DNA from: Dyella japonica A8
GTDB lineage: Bacteria > Pseudomonadota > Gammaproteobacteria > Xanthomonadales > Rhodanobacteraceae
DNA: 64,000 nucleotides
NCBI RefSeq assembly: GCF_000725385.1
Contig: NZ_CP008884.1
Span: 992,001 to 1,056,000, forward strand
Reading direction: 5' to 3'
This document shows positions 36,419 to 46,100 of the stretch, piece after piece (the first letter of the stretch is position 1; every line of letters begins with the position of its first letter). The position numbers and the translations under genes are program-made. A model generated the notes under the pieces. That model did no database searches. It was not told where the DNA came from and was given only the letters and a program-made list of their open reading frames with translations.

Positions 36419-37683
36419 AGGGTACCCCCCATTCGGTTGAACAACGCATGCAGTGCGCTCTTGTCCGCCTCGTGCTTCACACGCAGGCGGAAACGGGCGA
36501 GCAGGGGCGACAGTGCACGCACGTAAGCATCGTTGGGCGTGGTTTCGTGCAGCAGGGATCCACGGTTGGCGGCGGCGCGCAGCGGGCGCGGCCGTTCCGG
36601 CAGGGTCGCCAGCAGCGGCAGGCTGAATCGTTCGGACATGCGCTGGCCGCTGATGCCACAGGATTCGTCATAGCGGTTCACCACCAGCGACACGCGCAGG
36701 TCGCGCGCCTGTGCCCGTTCCAGCTGGCGCAGACAGGCATCGAGCGCCACCATCGAGCCGATCGACTGGTCCGCGACCAGCCAGATCTCATCGGCAAGCT
36801 TGAGCAGCGTATGGGCGACATCGTCAAGTGCGCGATAGTCCAGGTCGCACAGCACCAGGTCGAACATGGAAAGCAGGCGCTCGAGCAACGGAGCCACTTC
36901 GGCACCGCCGAGGCTGATGTTGCGCTCGCGTGGCTGGCCGAGCACGGCCGTGCCGCTGGCGTGGCGTGGCACCGCCGTGCGCACCAGCGTGGCATCGATG
37001 CGGCTGGCGTTGCGCAGCGCGTCGTCCAGATGGAAGTCGCCGCCGGTGCCGAGGTACAGGCCGACGTCGCCGCTGGAATGGCCAAGGTCAAGCACCATCA
37101 CGTTGTTGGCGCAGGCCGTGGCATCGCCCGAGGACTTGGCCGACGCGGCCAGCGCACCAAGATGGGCGGCCAGCGTGCTGCTGCCCAGGCCGGGGCGGAC
37201 GCCACACACCAGCACCAGCTGGCCGCGCTTGCCGGCGCGGGCCGGCTGGCCCGCCGTTGCCGTCTTCAGCTGATCCAGCGCGGTGGTCAGCTGCTCGAGG
37301 ATCTCCTCGTCAGCCGCGTCGATGTCGATGAAATCCTTCAAGCCCGCGCGCATCGCGCACAGCACGCCGGCACCGCGATCCGATGCGGCGGCGCCGATGC
37401 CCAGCAAGGTCAGCCCGGGATCGAGCGCCATCAGCTGGTGCGCGATCTCCGCCGACGCGTCCGTGTAGCCCTTGGAGAAATCGAGCAGCACGAGGCGCGG
37501 CTGGTGCTGGTCCAGCACGCGGCGGCTGGCGGTGAACTGCTGGCTGTCGCACCACGACAGCGTCACCAGGTTGCGCAGTCGCGCGGAGAAGCGCTGCGCG
37601 TTGTTCTCGTCCGGCGAGTACAGCAGCAGCGTGGGTTCCAGCGCTGGCTTCGCCAGATTGACTACGATGGGGTTCGCCTGCAT
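36403..37683 (-). CDS. tadZ: TadZ/CpaE pilus localisation protein (ParA/MinD-like, atypical Walker A)
   Basis: A 426-residue protein with an atypical receiver-like N-terminal domain (~residues 15-135) and a ParA/MinD-like domain. The nucleotide loop is GVRPGLGSSTLAAHL: the lysine of the canonical KGGxGKST loop is missing, a known feature of the TadZ group. Motifs VMVLDLGHSSGDVG and LCDLDYRAL correspond to the switch regions. TadZ positions the Tad machinery. ATG 37683 has GAGG 8 bp upstream; ATG 37689 is too close to it. Confidence 0.85.
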
Positions 37684-37693
37684 GGCCATGTCC

Positions 37694-38992
37694 TCAACGC
37701 GAAAAGCCGGGTAGTTGGTCGGAGCCTGCGGGATTGAGCAGCCACGACCCCCAAACCGGGAGGTTGTTGCGTTCTTCACGTTCGCCGGGCAGCGGAAGCT
37801 TGGTGTCCCTGGCAATGGGACGCACCAGGTGCGGCGTGACGATCAGCACCAGTTCCTTTTCCTGCCGGCTGTATTTGAGATCGCGAAAGAACGACCCGAT
37901 GATCGGGATATCGCCCAGCAACGGGATCTTGTCGACCTGGCTGGTGATGTTCTGGCTCACCAGTCCGCCGATCACGAAAGTTTCGCCGTCGCCCAGCTCC
38001 ACCGTGGTGTCGGCGCGGCGCGTGGTGATGGCAGGCACCGACACGCCGGCGATCTGCAGCGCATTGGTGTAATCCAGGTCGCTCGCCTCCGGCGCCACTT
38101 TCAGCGCGATGCGGTCGGGCGCGAGCACGGTGGGTGTCACCGTCAGGCCGATGCCGAACGGCTTGTACACGATGGTGGTGGTAGCCAACCCCTGCGGAAC
38201 CGGGATGGGCAGTTCGCCACCGGAAAGGAAGCTCGCACTCTGGCCCGACAGGGCCACCAGCGTCGGCTCGGCCAGCACGCGGGCCATGCCATCGCTCTGC
38301 AGCAGGTTGAGGTTGGCATTCCACACGTTGCCATTCGCGCCCTTGTGGCCAAGCACGAGGTTGAACGCCGACGCGATGGTGCCACCCGCGGTGGTACTGC
38401 TGACCAGCGGCGAGGCGAAGCCGTAGCTGAAGCCGTTGTTGGTGGCGTTGAAATTGATGCCGACCTGGCTCATCACGTTCTTGTCGAACTCGACCACCTT
38501 CACTTCCACCTGCACCACGCCGCCGCTGGAGACGCTGGAGGCATCGATCACCGAGCCCTTGTCGCCCACGGCGTTCTGCGCGGCGCTGACGCCACGCTCG
38601 TGCTCGAGCATGCTGTCGGCCTGGCCGCGCAGCACCGCTTCATTGTCCTGCACGGCGATCTGCAGGCTGCTGTCGCCTTGCAGCGATGCCTGGCCGGCGC
38701 TGCGTACCTGCACGGCGAGGCGTTGCGGGTCCGTGGCGCCGCGGCGCCACAGCAGCAGTGTGGTTTCGCCGGGCTTCTTGCCGACCAGCAGCGCGTCGCG
38801 CTGGCCCTTGAGCATCACGATGTCAGTGACCGCCGGATCGGCGATGGCGACGCGCTCGATATCGTTGGGCAGGTGCCACGGGCGCTGCTCGTGCACCTGC
38901 AGCGCGATGGCGGCATCGTTCGCGGTGGCCGCCATCGCGGCCGTCAACGGCCATGCGGCACAGAGCAGGATGAGCCCCAGACGCGGATTCAT
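37694..38992 (-). CDS. cpaC: CpaC/RcpA outer-membrane secretin of the Tad pilus
   Basis: A 432-residue secretin. Signal peptide MNPRLGLILLCAAWPLTAAMA, an N0/pilus-associated domain (LPNDIERVAIADPAVTDI, then GKKPGETTLLLW), a BON-like middle (DNEAVLRGQADS), and the conserved secretin core with the VPLLGDIPIIGSFFR signature near residue 375 and LVLIVTPHLVRP at the end. It forms the outer-membrane pore for Flp pili. It overlaps cpaB by 4 bp. Confidence 0.93.
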   Translation of the reverse strand: MNPRLGLILLCAAWPLTAAMAATANDAAIALQVHEQRPWHLPNDIERVAIADPAVTDIVMLKGQRDALLVGKKPGETTLLLWRRGATDPQRLAVQVRSAGQASLQGDSSLQIAVQDNEAVLRGQADSMLEHERGVSAAQNAVGDKGSVIDASSVSSGGVVQVEVKVVEFDKNVMSQVGINFNATNNGFSYGFASPLVSSTTAGGTIASAFNLVLGHKGANGNVWNANLNLLQSDGMARVLAEPTLVALSGQSASFLSGGELPIPVPQGLATTTIVYKPFGIGLTVTPTVLAPDRIALKVAPEASDLDYTNALQIAGVSVPAITTRRADTTVELGDGETFVIGGLVSQNITSQVDKIPLLGDIPIIGSFFRDLKYSRQEKELVLIVTPHLVRPIARDTKLPLPGEREERNNLPVWGSWLLNPAGSDQLPGFSR

Positions 38993-39990
38993 GGGTTCAC
39001 CGCCAGTGCCGTGTGTGTCGAGGACGGGTCGGCCGAGCCGCGGATGATCTCCAGTCCACCTCGCACGGGTGCATGCGATGTCCCGCGCGGTGTCACTGTC
39101 TTCGAACGGCCGACCAGTCCGGGCTCGTCGATGCCGGCATAGGCGCGATTCTCCGGCGACGCCAGCCACCCGCGCTGCTCGCCGGAAAGATCACCGCGCG
39201 GCGCAAGCACCGTGGCCGGCATCGGGAACAACAGGTTGCTGGGCATGCCGTCGTCACCGGGATGGCGCAGCGCAAGGGACAGCTTGCCGCTCTGCGTCGC
39301 GAGCACGAGCGGGTCGATCTCATCCACCGGCACGGCCAGCACCGCCATCTTCGCCGGCGGTTCGGTCTGTTCGGCCTTGGTGGAAGCGGTCGCGGCCGTC
39401 GGTGCCTCGCCGACACGCGGCAGGTCGCGCACGCCGTAGGCGAGCACGCGCAGGCGCGAGGCCAGCAGGCGGCTTTCCGAGTGGTCCTTGGCCAGGGCGG
39501 CATTGGCCGCCGAGGCCTCGGTGATCTTCAGCGTCAGCACCACATCGACATAGTCACCCGGCTGTACGCGGTAACCGACACCGGAGATCTCGTCCACCGG
39601 TATCGCGAGCGCTCGCTCGCCGGGGCGAAGCTGCATGGCGATGGGATTGGAAAGCAGCGAGGCGGTGATGACGGCGCCTTCGGGGATGTCGACCCGTGGC
39701 ACGTCCCCCACCAGCAGTTCGGGCTGGCCATAGCTGCCTTCGGGCGCGGTGGATACGGCCACCACGCGCAGCGATGACGCCTGGATCACCTGGCCACCAG
39801 GCAGCATTTGCGCGGCGACCACCATGCGCTCGGTTTTCGCGGGAATGATCGGTGCCGCGGGCGCAGCGGCTGTGGGTTGCGCGGCTGGCGCGACGTCCTG
39901 GCGACGCTTGCCCAGCGAGAAAGCGATCAGTGCCAGCACCGTCGCAAGGACGACCAGCAGGATGGCGGCGATGCGTGACACGTTGTGCAT
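38989..39990 (-). CDS. cpaB: CpaB/RcpC Tad pilus assembly protein
   Basis: A 333-residue protein. N-terminal membrane helix (residues ~7-25), a Pro/Ala-rich linker, then a SAF/antifreeze-like domain (RMVVAAQMLPGGQVIQASSL and IPEGAVITASLLSNP) and the RcpC domain (ERALAIPVDEISGVGYRVQP followed by GDYVDVVLTL). RcpC/CpaB is a periplasmic factor linked to the secretin. The 36-bp gap to the tadE gene and the 4-bp overlap with cpaC keep it in the operon. Confidence 0.92.
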   Translation of the reverse strand: MHNVSRIAAILLVVLATVLALIAFSLGKRRQDVAPAAQPTAAAPAAPIIPAKTERMVVAAQMLPGGQVIQASSLRVVAVSTAPEGSYGQPELLVGDVPRVDIPEGAVITASLLSNPIAMQLRPGERALAIPVDEISGVGYRVQPGDYVDVVLTLKITEASAANAALAKDHSESRLLASRLRVLAYGVRDLPRVGEAPTAATASTKAEQTEPPAKMAVLAVPVDEIDPLVLATQSGKLSLALRHPGDDGMPSNLLFPMPATVLAPRGDLSGEQRGWLASPENRAYAGIDEPGLVGRSKTVTPRGTSHAPVRGGLEIIRGSADPSSTHTALAVNP

Positions 39991-40026
39991 CTGAAGCGTC
40001 TCCGGTGCGTAGGATCGTTAGTTGCG

Positions 40027-40518
40027 CTATAGGTCCAGCTGCACGGTGGCCGTGCTGCTGAGGTTGGATCCCATCGCCCAGCCGTACAGCGTCTTGGTGC
40101 CGGGAATGAACGGGTGGTTGTCGTAGTCGAACGAGGTCACCACCGTGATGCAGGTGGCGGCAGCATTGGTGGGGCAGGGTGCGGCGGCAGAGACGGCGAT
40201 CGGCACGTAGGTGCCGCCCGGTGTCGTGGGCGTGGTGCAGCTGGCGCTTTCGCCGGAAAACGTCAACAGCCAGGACATCGAACGTTGCGCGGCATTGCAG
40301 GCGTTGGTCTGGCGTTGCGCGGTAGTGCCGTACTGGAGTGCGGCGCGCGCGCCTTCGGCGGAGGCTAGCGACAGCGCTTCCTGGGCAGCGAAGATCATCA
40401 CGCCGGTCATGGTGATCAACAGCAAGGGCAGCACGCCCAGCAGGAACACCATGGCGAACTCGATGGCAGCGGAACCGCGCTGATGCGACGGGCGCGTACG
40501 AAGGGGAAGCGCTTTCAT
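40027..40518 (-). CDS. tadE: TadE-like minor pseudopilin
   Basis: A 163-residue protein with a short basic leader, a processing-type sequence RGSAAIEFAMVFLL (Glu at +5 after the Gly) and a single N-terminal helix. The C-terminal part has four cysteines and would be extracytoplasmic. TadE proteins are cleaved by the TadV peptidase and assist Flp pilus assembly. The ATG at 40518 overlaps the tadV stop by 4 bp. Confidence 0.85.
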   Translation of the reverse strand: MKALPLRTRPSHQRGSAAIEFAMVFLLGVLPLLLITMTGVMIFAAQEALSLASAEGARAALQYGTTAQRQTNACNAAQRSMSWLLTFSGESASCTTPTTPGGTYVPIAVSAAAPCPTNAAATCITVVTSFDYDNHPFIPGTKTLYGWAMGSNLSSTATVQLDL

Positions 40519-41057
40519 GGCTGCCCCCAATGCATCCATTCCGGGTGCAGCACGACAAAAATCGTTGCCATGCCAAGGTAGGCCGCATGGGGCTGACCCG
40601 CCCGCCCCTGGCGTGCGTGCAGGGCCCGCTGCCACAGTGGCAGCGCATAAAGATGTTGCCGCATCATCGCGATGCCCGGTGCGTAAGCGATCCGGGGCAA
40701 GCGGAACATCAGTATGGCGAAGGCATGGATGCCGGTCATCAGGCAGGCGATGACCCAGATGGGCAGCAGTGCGCGTGTGCCCAGCAGAAAACCAAGCGTT
40801 GCAAAAAGCTTGACGTCGCCAGCGCCCATCCAGCCTATCGCATAGAAAGGCAGCATGGCGGTGAGCCCAATGGCAAAACCCGTCAATGATGGCCAGGCCA
40901 ACGGTGTGATCCCCCCGATCCATGGCAGCACGGTGGCAGCAATGGCGAGGAGGAGGGCCGCCGCGAGCCACTTATTGGGCACGCGGCGAGCGTAGAGGTC
41001 ACTCAGCGCAATCGTTGCGCTGAGTGTGACGGCGAGCGTTGGCAGCACTGCGGTCAT
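40515..41057 (-). CDS. tadV: TadV/CpaA prepilin peptidase
   Basis: A 180-residue membrane aspartic peptidase of the A24 family. About five to six hydrophobic helices. The active-site GxGD is MGAGDVKLFATLGFLLG near residue 78, and a first aspartate lies in the TIALSDLYARRVPN segment near residue 20. It cleaves Flp and TadE/G leaders. It lies 71 bp downstream of flp and overlaps tadE. Confidence 0.9.
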   Translation of the reverse strand: MTAVLPTLAVTLSATIALSDLYARRVPNKWLAAALLLAIAATVLPWIGGITPLAWPSLTGFAIGLTAMLPFYAIGWMGAGDVKLFATLGFLLGTRALLPIWVIACLMTGIHAFAILMFRLPRIAYAPGIAMMRQHLYALPLWQRALHARQGRAGQPHAAYLGMATIFVVLHPEWMHWGQP

Positions 41058-41128
41058 GGCCTCTCCCCTGAATGGCCGTCCAAAGCCGGCTCTTGGTGCC
41101 AGGAGATTCCATCCCCCGGCGTCGTTTC

Positions 41129-41314
41129 TCAGGCTTTGTTCACCGCGTTGGTGAGGGCGGTCATGATGGTGGTATAGACACCCTGCAGGCTGTTGGCGCC
41201 CGTGCCGCCGAATATCGCCAGGATGGCGACTGCCACAACGGCAGCCAGGATGCCGTACTCGACTGCGGTGATGCCGTCTTCTTCAGTCAGGAACTTGCGG
41301 ATCATGGTGTTCAT
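41129..41314 (-). CDS. flp: Flp-type pilin, major subunit of the Tad pilus
   Basis: A 61-residue prepilin. The leader MNTMIRKFLTEEDG is followed by ITAVEYGILAAVVAVAILAI, the Flp motif with Glu and Tyr at +5/+6 and a long hydrophobic helix. AGGAGG lies 7 bp before ATG 41314, the strongest Shine-Dalgarno in the tad operon. First gene of the tad operon. The C-terminal part is short, as usual for Flp. Confidence 0.95.
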   Translation of the reverse strand: MNTMIRKFLTEEDGITAVEYGILAAVVAVAILAIFGGTGANSLQGVYTTIMTALTNAVNKA

Positions 41315-41932
41315 TGCTTGCCTCCTGAAGAGCTCCACGCTCTCAATCAATGCCAGTGTTTGAGCAACCCGTCAGTGGTTATCGACTTCACGTCGCCGCC
41401 ACTGAGCGGTTCGCGACTAGTCCATTTGGACTACGGACCACGAATGCATACCCCGTGCCTTTGATCGGTCTAATAATCCGAATGGCCAGTTTGAACGGCA
41501 AAAAAGCCCGTTATTTGCCTGGCCATCGATTATTTAGATCGATGAAACGGGTAGGGTCGTGAGGAATGGTGAATTATGTGAAGACATATTCACGCCAGTT
41601 AATGGTGAAAAACTGACGCAAATGATCACTTCGCTTGACGCGAAACCATTAATATCCCCCGTGCATGTACGTTCCGGCCGTCCTGGGCGGAGTGATGTAC
41701 AGCCACAGTCTTGTTCGGTCATGCGTGACTGCTTGCACAAAAACGGCAGATGTGAAGATCATTTATGTGAGCTGCATCACAAACTAATGGGTGGCATTTC
41801 AGCCAAAACATTTGTTGCCGAAAATGTGCATTGGGGCAATGCGTGCGAATTCTTTAATGCGCCTTGTCACCAGGGAAAATCGGTCAACCGATTTATAGGC
41901 GCGGCGAATTGGATGCCTCAGGGGGACATCTG
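41315..41932. promoter_or_regulatory. Divergent, AT-richer control region between flp and the AraC regulator
   Basis: This 618-bp gap separates flp (minus) from the AraC gene (plus). It contains a perfect operator-like palindrome TAGTCCATTTGGACTA at 41418-41433, about 105 bp upstream of the flp start. A second inverted pair, CATCGAT / ATCGATG, spans 41524-41544. From about 41540 to 41900 the base composition is clearly more AT-rich than the surrounding genes. TGCCGAAAATGTGCA at 41816-41830 resembles the first copy of the 21-bp repeats near 43.0 kb. No ORF here convinces me. Confidence 0.5.
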
Positions 41933-42904
41933 ATGGGAGTCGAGAACGATATCGGACTGCAGTCGCCCGATCTCGTCATGCTGTGCGGCATCCTGAAGGT
42001 CTGCGAGCTCGAGCTGGTACTGCTCGGCAAGCAAGGCCCGAAGGCGCACGTCGACTCGCTGGCATCCGAGCAGGCCATCTGTTTCAGCGGCGAGGTGAAC
42101 TTCGCTTTCCGCGGACGCTTTGCCTTGCCACCGGGCTGGTGCCTGTTCGGCTATCTGCACCAGACCGCGCAGGAAAGCTGGTGCCACGGCACGGGGCTGG
42201 CCTCGGGCATGGCCTTCACCGTCTTTCCCGAGGGCGTGAGCGAATTCATGCTCAGCTCCGGCAGCCGCGTCACCGGCGTGCTGGTGCCACAGCAGCGCCT
42301 GGTGGATGCCTACCTGGAACTCAATCCGCACCAGCCGGACGTGCCCACGCGGGCTATCGCGCTGTTCAGCCTGTCCGACGACGAGCGCGCGCGTGCCCTG
42401 CGCGTGAAATTCGAGGCGTTGCGCGATCGCATATTGCATATGCATCGCGAAGTGCCCGCGGCGGAACTGGACCCCGGGGAGCTTATCGAGGCCCATCTCG
42501 CCGCGGCGCTCGCGGCGCGGCCTGACGATCGCCCCGCCTGCTCGCGTGGCCGCCGCACGCATTACCTGGCGGTGCAGCGCGCCGAGGAATTCATGCGCCG
42601 CAACCTGCGGCGGGACATCTACCTGACCGAGCTGTGCAACGCGGCGGGCGTCAGCGAGCGCGCCTTGCGCTATGCGTTCGACGACCTGATGGGCGTGTCG
42701 CCCAATCGCTACCTATCCATGCTGCGCCTGTGCACAGCCTGCAAGAACCTCACGCTGTCGGACGCCAGCCGCCGCTCGGTGAAGTCGGTGGCGCTCAGCT
42801 GCGGCCTGTGGGATCTCTCACGCTTCGCCGACCACTACCGTCGCGTCTTCGGTGAGCGTCCGCGCGACACGCTGATGCGTTCGCCGCCGTTCGAAGCGGC
42901 CTGA
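41933..42904 (+). CDS. AraC-family transcriptional regulator
   Basis: A 323-residue protein. The N-terminal ~200 residues are a ligand- or partner-sensing domain I cannot identify further. The C-terminal ~100 residues are the double helix-turn-helix of AraC regulators (DIYLTELCNAAGVSERALRY, then FDDLMGVSPNRYLSMLRL, and CGLWDLSRFADHYRRVFGERP). AGGGGG precedes ATG 41933. Its position between the tad operon and three adhesin genes makes it the natural candidate to control one or both. The 21-bp direct repeats just downstream match AraC-type spacing. Confidence 0.87.
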   Translation: MGVENDIGLQSPDLVMLCGILKVCELELVLLGKQGPKAHVDSLASEQAICFSGEVNFAFRGRFALPPGWCLFGYLHQTAQESWCHGTGLASGMAFTVFPEGVSEFMLSSGSRVTGVLVPQQRLVDAYLELNPHQPDVPTRAIALFSLSDDERARALRVKFEALRDRILHMHREVPAAELDPGELIEAHLAAALAARPDDRPACSRGRRTHYLAVQRAEEFMRRNLRRDIYLTELCNAAGVSERALRYAFDDLMGVSPNRYLSMLRLCTACKNLTLSDASRRSVKSVALSCGLWDLSRFADHYRRVFGERPRDTLMRSPPFEAA

Positions 42905-42973
42905 ACTCCCCCTTCGGCATTTGCAAGACGTGGGCGCCCGCGTGCCCGCTTTCTTCACGTCGTTCCCACCGCA

Positions 42974-43057
42974 TGCCGGATTTGTGCAGGGCGCTGCCGT
43001 ATTTGCCCAAGGCATTGCCGGATTGGCTTATGCCGTTGCCGGAATGAGGCATTCGGC
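42974..43057 (+). promoter_or_regulatory. Four 21-bp direct repeats (TGCCGGATTTG) upstream of the TAA1 adhesin gene
   Basis: TGCCG recurs at 42974, 42995, 43016 and 43037, exactly 21 bp apart, with partial agreement to TGCCGGATTTG over the first 11 bp of each unit. 21 bp is two helical turns, the spacing of AraC half-sites such as araI1/I2. They start 70 bp after the AraC gene stop and lie about 130-210 bp before the TAA1 start, on the side expected for activator sites. Confidence 0.55.
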
Positions 43058-43089
43058 GGCGCGGAGCATCGCTGTAATGAGCCCCAGGC

Positions 43090-43119
43090 TTGCCGGTTGC
43101 ACATGACGTGTGCCGGCAA
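43090..43119 (+). promoter_or_regulatory. 30-bp inverted repeat upstream of TAA1
   Basis: Outer arms TTGCCG / CGGCAA and inner arms GCACA / TGTGC enclose a TGACG loop. It ends about 65 bp before the TAA1 start. TGCCGG occurs at 43091 and 43112, again 21 bp apart, so it may be a further pair of the same binding sites or an RNA hairpin in the leader. Confidence 0.5.
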
Positions 43120-43183
43120 CGCTCGTGGACCTGTATGCGCGGACACACGACGTGCTCTGCGCCGGCCAATAGGGGACAACCTG

Positions 43184-46100
43184 ATGAATCGCATCTACCA
43201 ACTCGTTTGGTCCGAATCCCGTCGTGCGTGGGTGCCGGCTTCGGAACTCTCGACCCAGCGTCATCGCGTCGCTCGCCAGGTGGGCTTCCTGCCGTCGGCA
43301 CGCGCCTTCCTGATGACCGGCCTGGCGCTGTGTGCGCTGGCGTATCACCAGGCATCGCATGCGCAGAGCGCGGATGATGCAAAGCTCAACGACCTGATGG
43401 GGCTGGCGTCCAAGTACGACCACCCGTCGTCGTCGTCCGGCGCGCCGATCGCCGCGAGCATCGGCGCGCAGCCGGTGTTCAACCGTGTGGCGGTGACGCT
43501 GCCGGGCGGTGAGGCAGCGTCGTCCTCCGTGCCGGTCATGCCTCGCAAGAGCACGGTCGCCGGCGTGCGCGCCCGGGCTGGCGTGCCCATCGTGCCGACC
43601 AGCCAGCAGATGGGTTCGGGCGTTGCCCTTCCCGCCGACCTGGGTTCGCGCGTCGGTGCGATCTCCGGCGGTGCCAACGTCGCGGCGCTGGGACAAGGCG
43701 TGGTGTCGGCCGTGCTTCCCTCGACCAATGACGCGGTGGATCGCAACCGCTCGGTGGTGCTGGCCACGCATGCGAATGCCACAAGCTCGCTCGTGGATAA
43801 CAACGCACCTGCGGTATTGGGTGCCGATGGGCTCGTCCACGGGGGCACGCCGGCGATTCCCGTGGCGTCCGGTATCGCCGTGCCGCCGGTGAATGCCACG
43901 GTAGGCGCACGCGCCACCGTGCTCGCCAGCCAAGGCGACCTGGTGGACGCGCATGCGCACGTCGGTGTCGCCGTGCCGGTGCTCTCGAGCACGCCGCTGG
44001 TGAATACCAACGTCAATCTTCACGTCGGTGGGCAGGTACTTTCATCGCTTCAGCCGGTGCTGTCATCGGTCACGAGCGGCACGGGTGCCGGCAACCTGGG
44101 CGGCGTGCTGGGTTCGAATGGTCTGGTTTCCTCGCTGCCCGCCACGGTGGATGGCGTGAACCACACGGTGAACGCGGTAGTGGGCGGCGTCACCGCAGGC
44201 ACACCGCTCGCTGGCGTCACGGGCACCGTGTTGCCGCCGGTCGAATCGACGCTGCACAACGTGGCGACGACGCTGGCGGGCGCGAGCGCTGGTTCGGGCA
44301 GTGGCCTGGGCGGCCTGGGCGGCGTGCTGGGTTCGAACGGTCTCGTTTCCTCGCTGCCCGCTACGGTGGATGGCGTGAACCACACGGTGAATGCCGTGGT
44401 GGGCGGCATCACCGCAGGCACGCCGCTCGCTGGCGTCACGGGTACCGTGTTGCCGCCGGTCGAGTCGACGCTGCACAACGTGGCGACGACGCTGGCGGCG
44501 CGACCGCTGGTTCGGGCAGTGGCCTGGGTGGCCTGGGCGGCGTGCTGGGTTCGAACGGTCTCGTTTCCTCGCTGCCCGCTACGGTGGATGGCGTGAACCA
44601 CACGGTGAATGCCGTGGTGGGCGGCATCACCGCAGGCACACCGCTCGCTGGCGTCACGGGCACCGTGTTGCCGCCGGTCGAATCGACGCTGCACAACGTG
44701 GCGACGACGCTGGCCGGCACGGCCACGAGTACAGGCGCGGGCAACGGCCTGGGCGGTGTGCTTGGCCTGGGCAACGGCGCCGGCGGCCTGGTGTCCGGCG
44801 TGGTGCAGCCGGTGGCAGCCACGGTTAACCACGTCCTCGGTGGCGTGTCGGGCACGGGTGGTGGCCTGGGCGGCGTGCTTGGCGCGGGCAATGGCGTGGG
44901 CGGCGTCGTGAACGGCGTGACGTCGACGGTGGGTTCGGTATTGCAGCCGGTTTCCGGCGGCACCGGTCTGGGCAACGTCAACGGTGTGGTATCGGGGGTG
45001 ACCTCGACTCTCGGCGCGCTGCTCAAGCCGGTCAGCAGCGGCGGCTCATCGGGTGGTAGCTCCGGTCTTTCCGGCACGGTCAGTGGCATCACCAGCACGG
45101 TGACAGGCATCGTCGGCACCGCCACGGCGGGTACGCCGGTGGGTGGGACGGTGTCGGGCGTGCTGCAGCCGGTGACGGGTACGCTCAACAACGTGCTGGG
45201 CACGGTCGCCGGTACGACCTCGGGCAGCGGCCTGGGTTCAACCGATCCCGCACTTGGCAAAGTTCTGCCTGACCTCAACAAGACCACGGGCGATGTCGCC
45301 TCCACCGCGAATGCCTTGCTAGCGCAGCCCAACGGTACGGGTGTTGCGGGCACGCTTGGCCAGGGCGGCACAGCCTCGTCGCTGCTGGGCAATGTCACCA
45401 ATACCGTGGCCGACACGGTGAACAGCGTGCCGGGTGTGCAACTGGGTGCCACGGGCAACGGTCAGTCGTCCGGCCAGAACCTGGTCGGCGCGATTCCGGG
45501 CGCATCGGGCCTGGTCAACCAGGCGCTGCCCAGCGTGGCGTCGCTGCTGGGCGTGACGCCAGCGACGAGTACGACTGGCTCCACCACGGGTGCGAGTCCG
45601 GCTGCGGTGCCGGTGGTGCCGCAGCCGTCGTCCACGCCGACGGGACTCATCGTGGGCAACGGTGGCGTGGTGGGTACGGCTGGGCAGTTGCTTGGCACCA
45701 ACAGCAACGCGCTGTTCAACAACACCAACGGCTACGTGACCAACGGTGGCCTGCAGGTGAACGCGGCGAACTTCACGCAGGGCTACTCGGTGACCAGCGT
45801 GCTCGGCATACCGGTGGTCAACGGCACGCCGGTGGGTACCGTGCTCACCACGACGGGCGGTACCTCGCTGGGCGGTACGGGAAGCAATTCCCACCTGACG
45901 CTGATCGGGGCGGTGAAGTCGGACAGCTACATCACCAACATCAACAACGGCGCAGCGGGTGGCCTGCTCGGCCTGGTGCTGCCCAACAGCGCGCCGGCCT
46001 GGGCATCCACCTGCGCCAATGTGCTGGGCGTGGTGAATACCTCGTGCTGGGCGGTGAATGCCGCGCAGGACTATCAGGTGCTGATGGGCGATGGCGCCAC

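Noticed and set aside
38989..39169. Longer N-terminal extensions of cpaC, tadZ (to 37815) and the sedolisin (to 54337)
   Set aside because: The extensions overlap neighbouring genes or regulatory DNA, and signal peptides or ribosome sites begin at the internal starts chosen.
41330..41370. Sigma54-type promoter (TGGCA...GC) before flp
   Set aside because: The TGGCATTGATTG sequence lacks a properly spaced TTGC element.
41559..41933. 124-codon plus-strand frame ending at the AraC start
   Set aside because: No ribosome site, no recognisable domain, and it lies in the AT-rich divergent control region; coding is possible but unsupported.
42795..43382. 195-codon minus-strand frame over the 21-bp repeats
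   Set aside because: It overlaps the ends of the AraC and TAA1 genes and its heptad-like peptide merely reflects the 21-bp DNA period.
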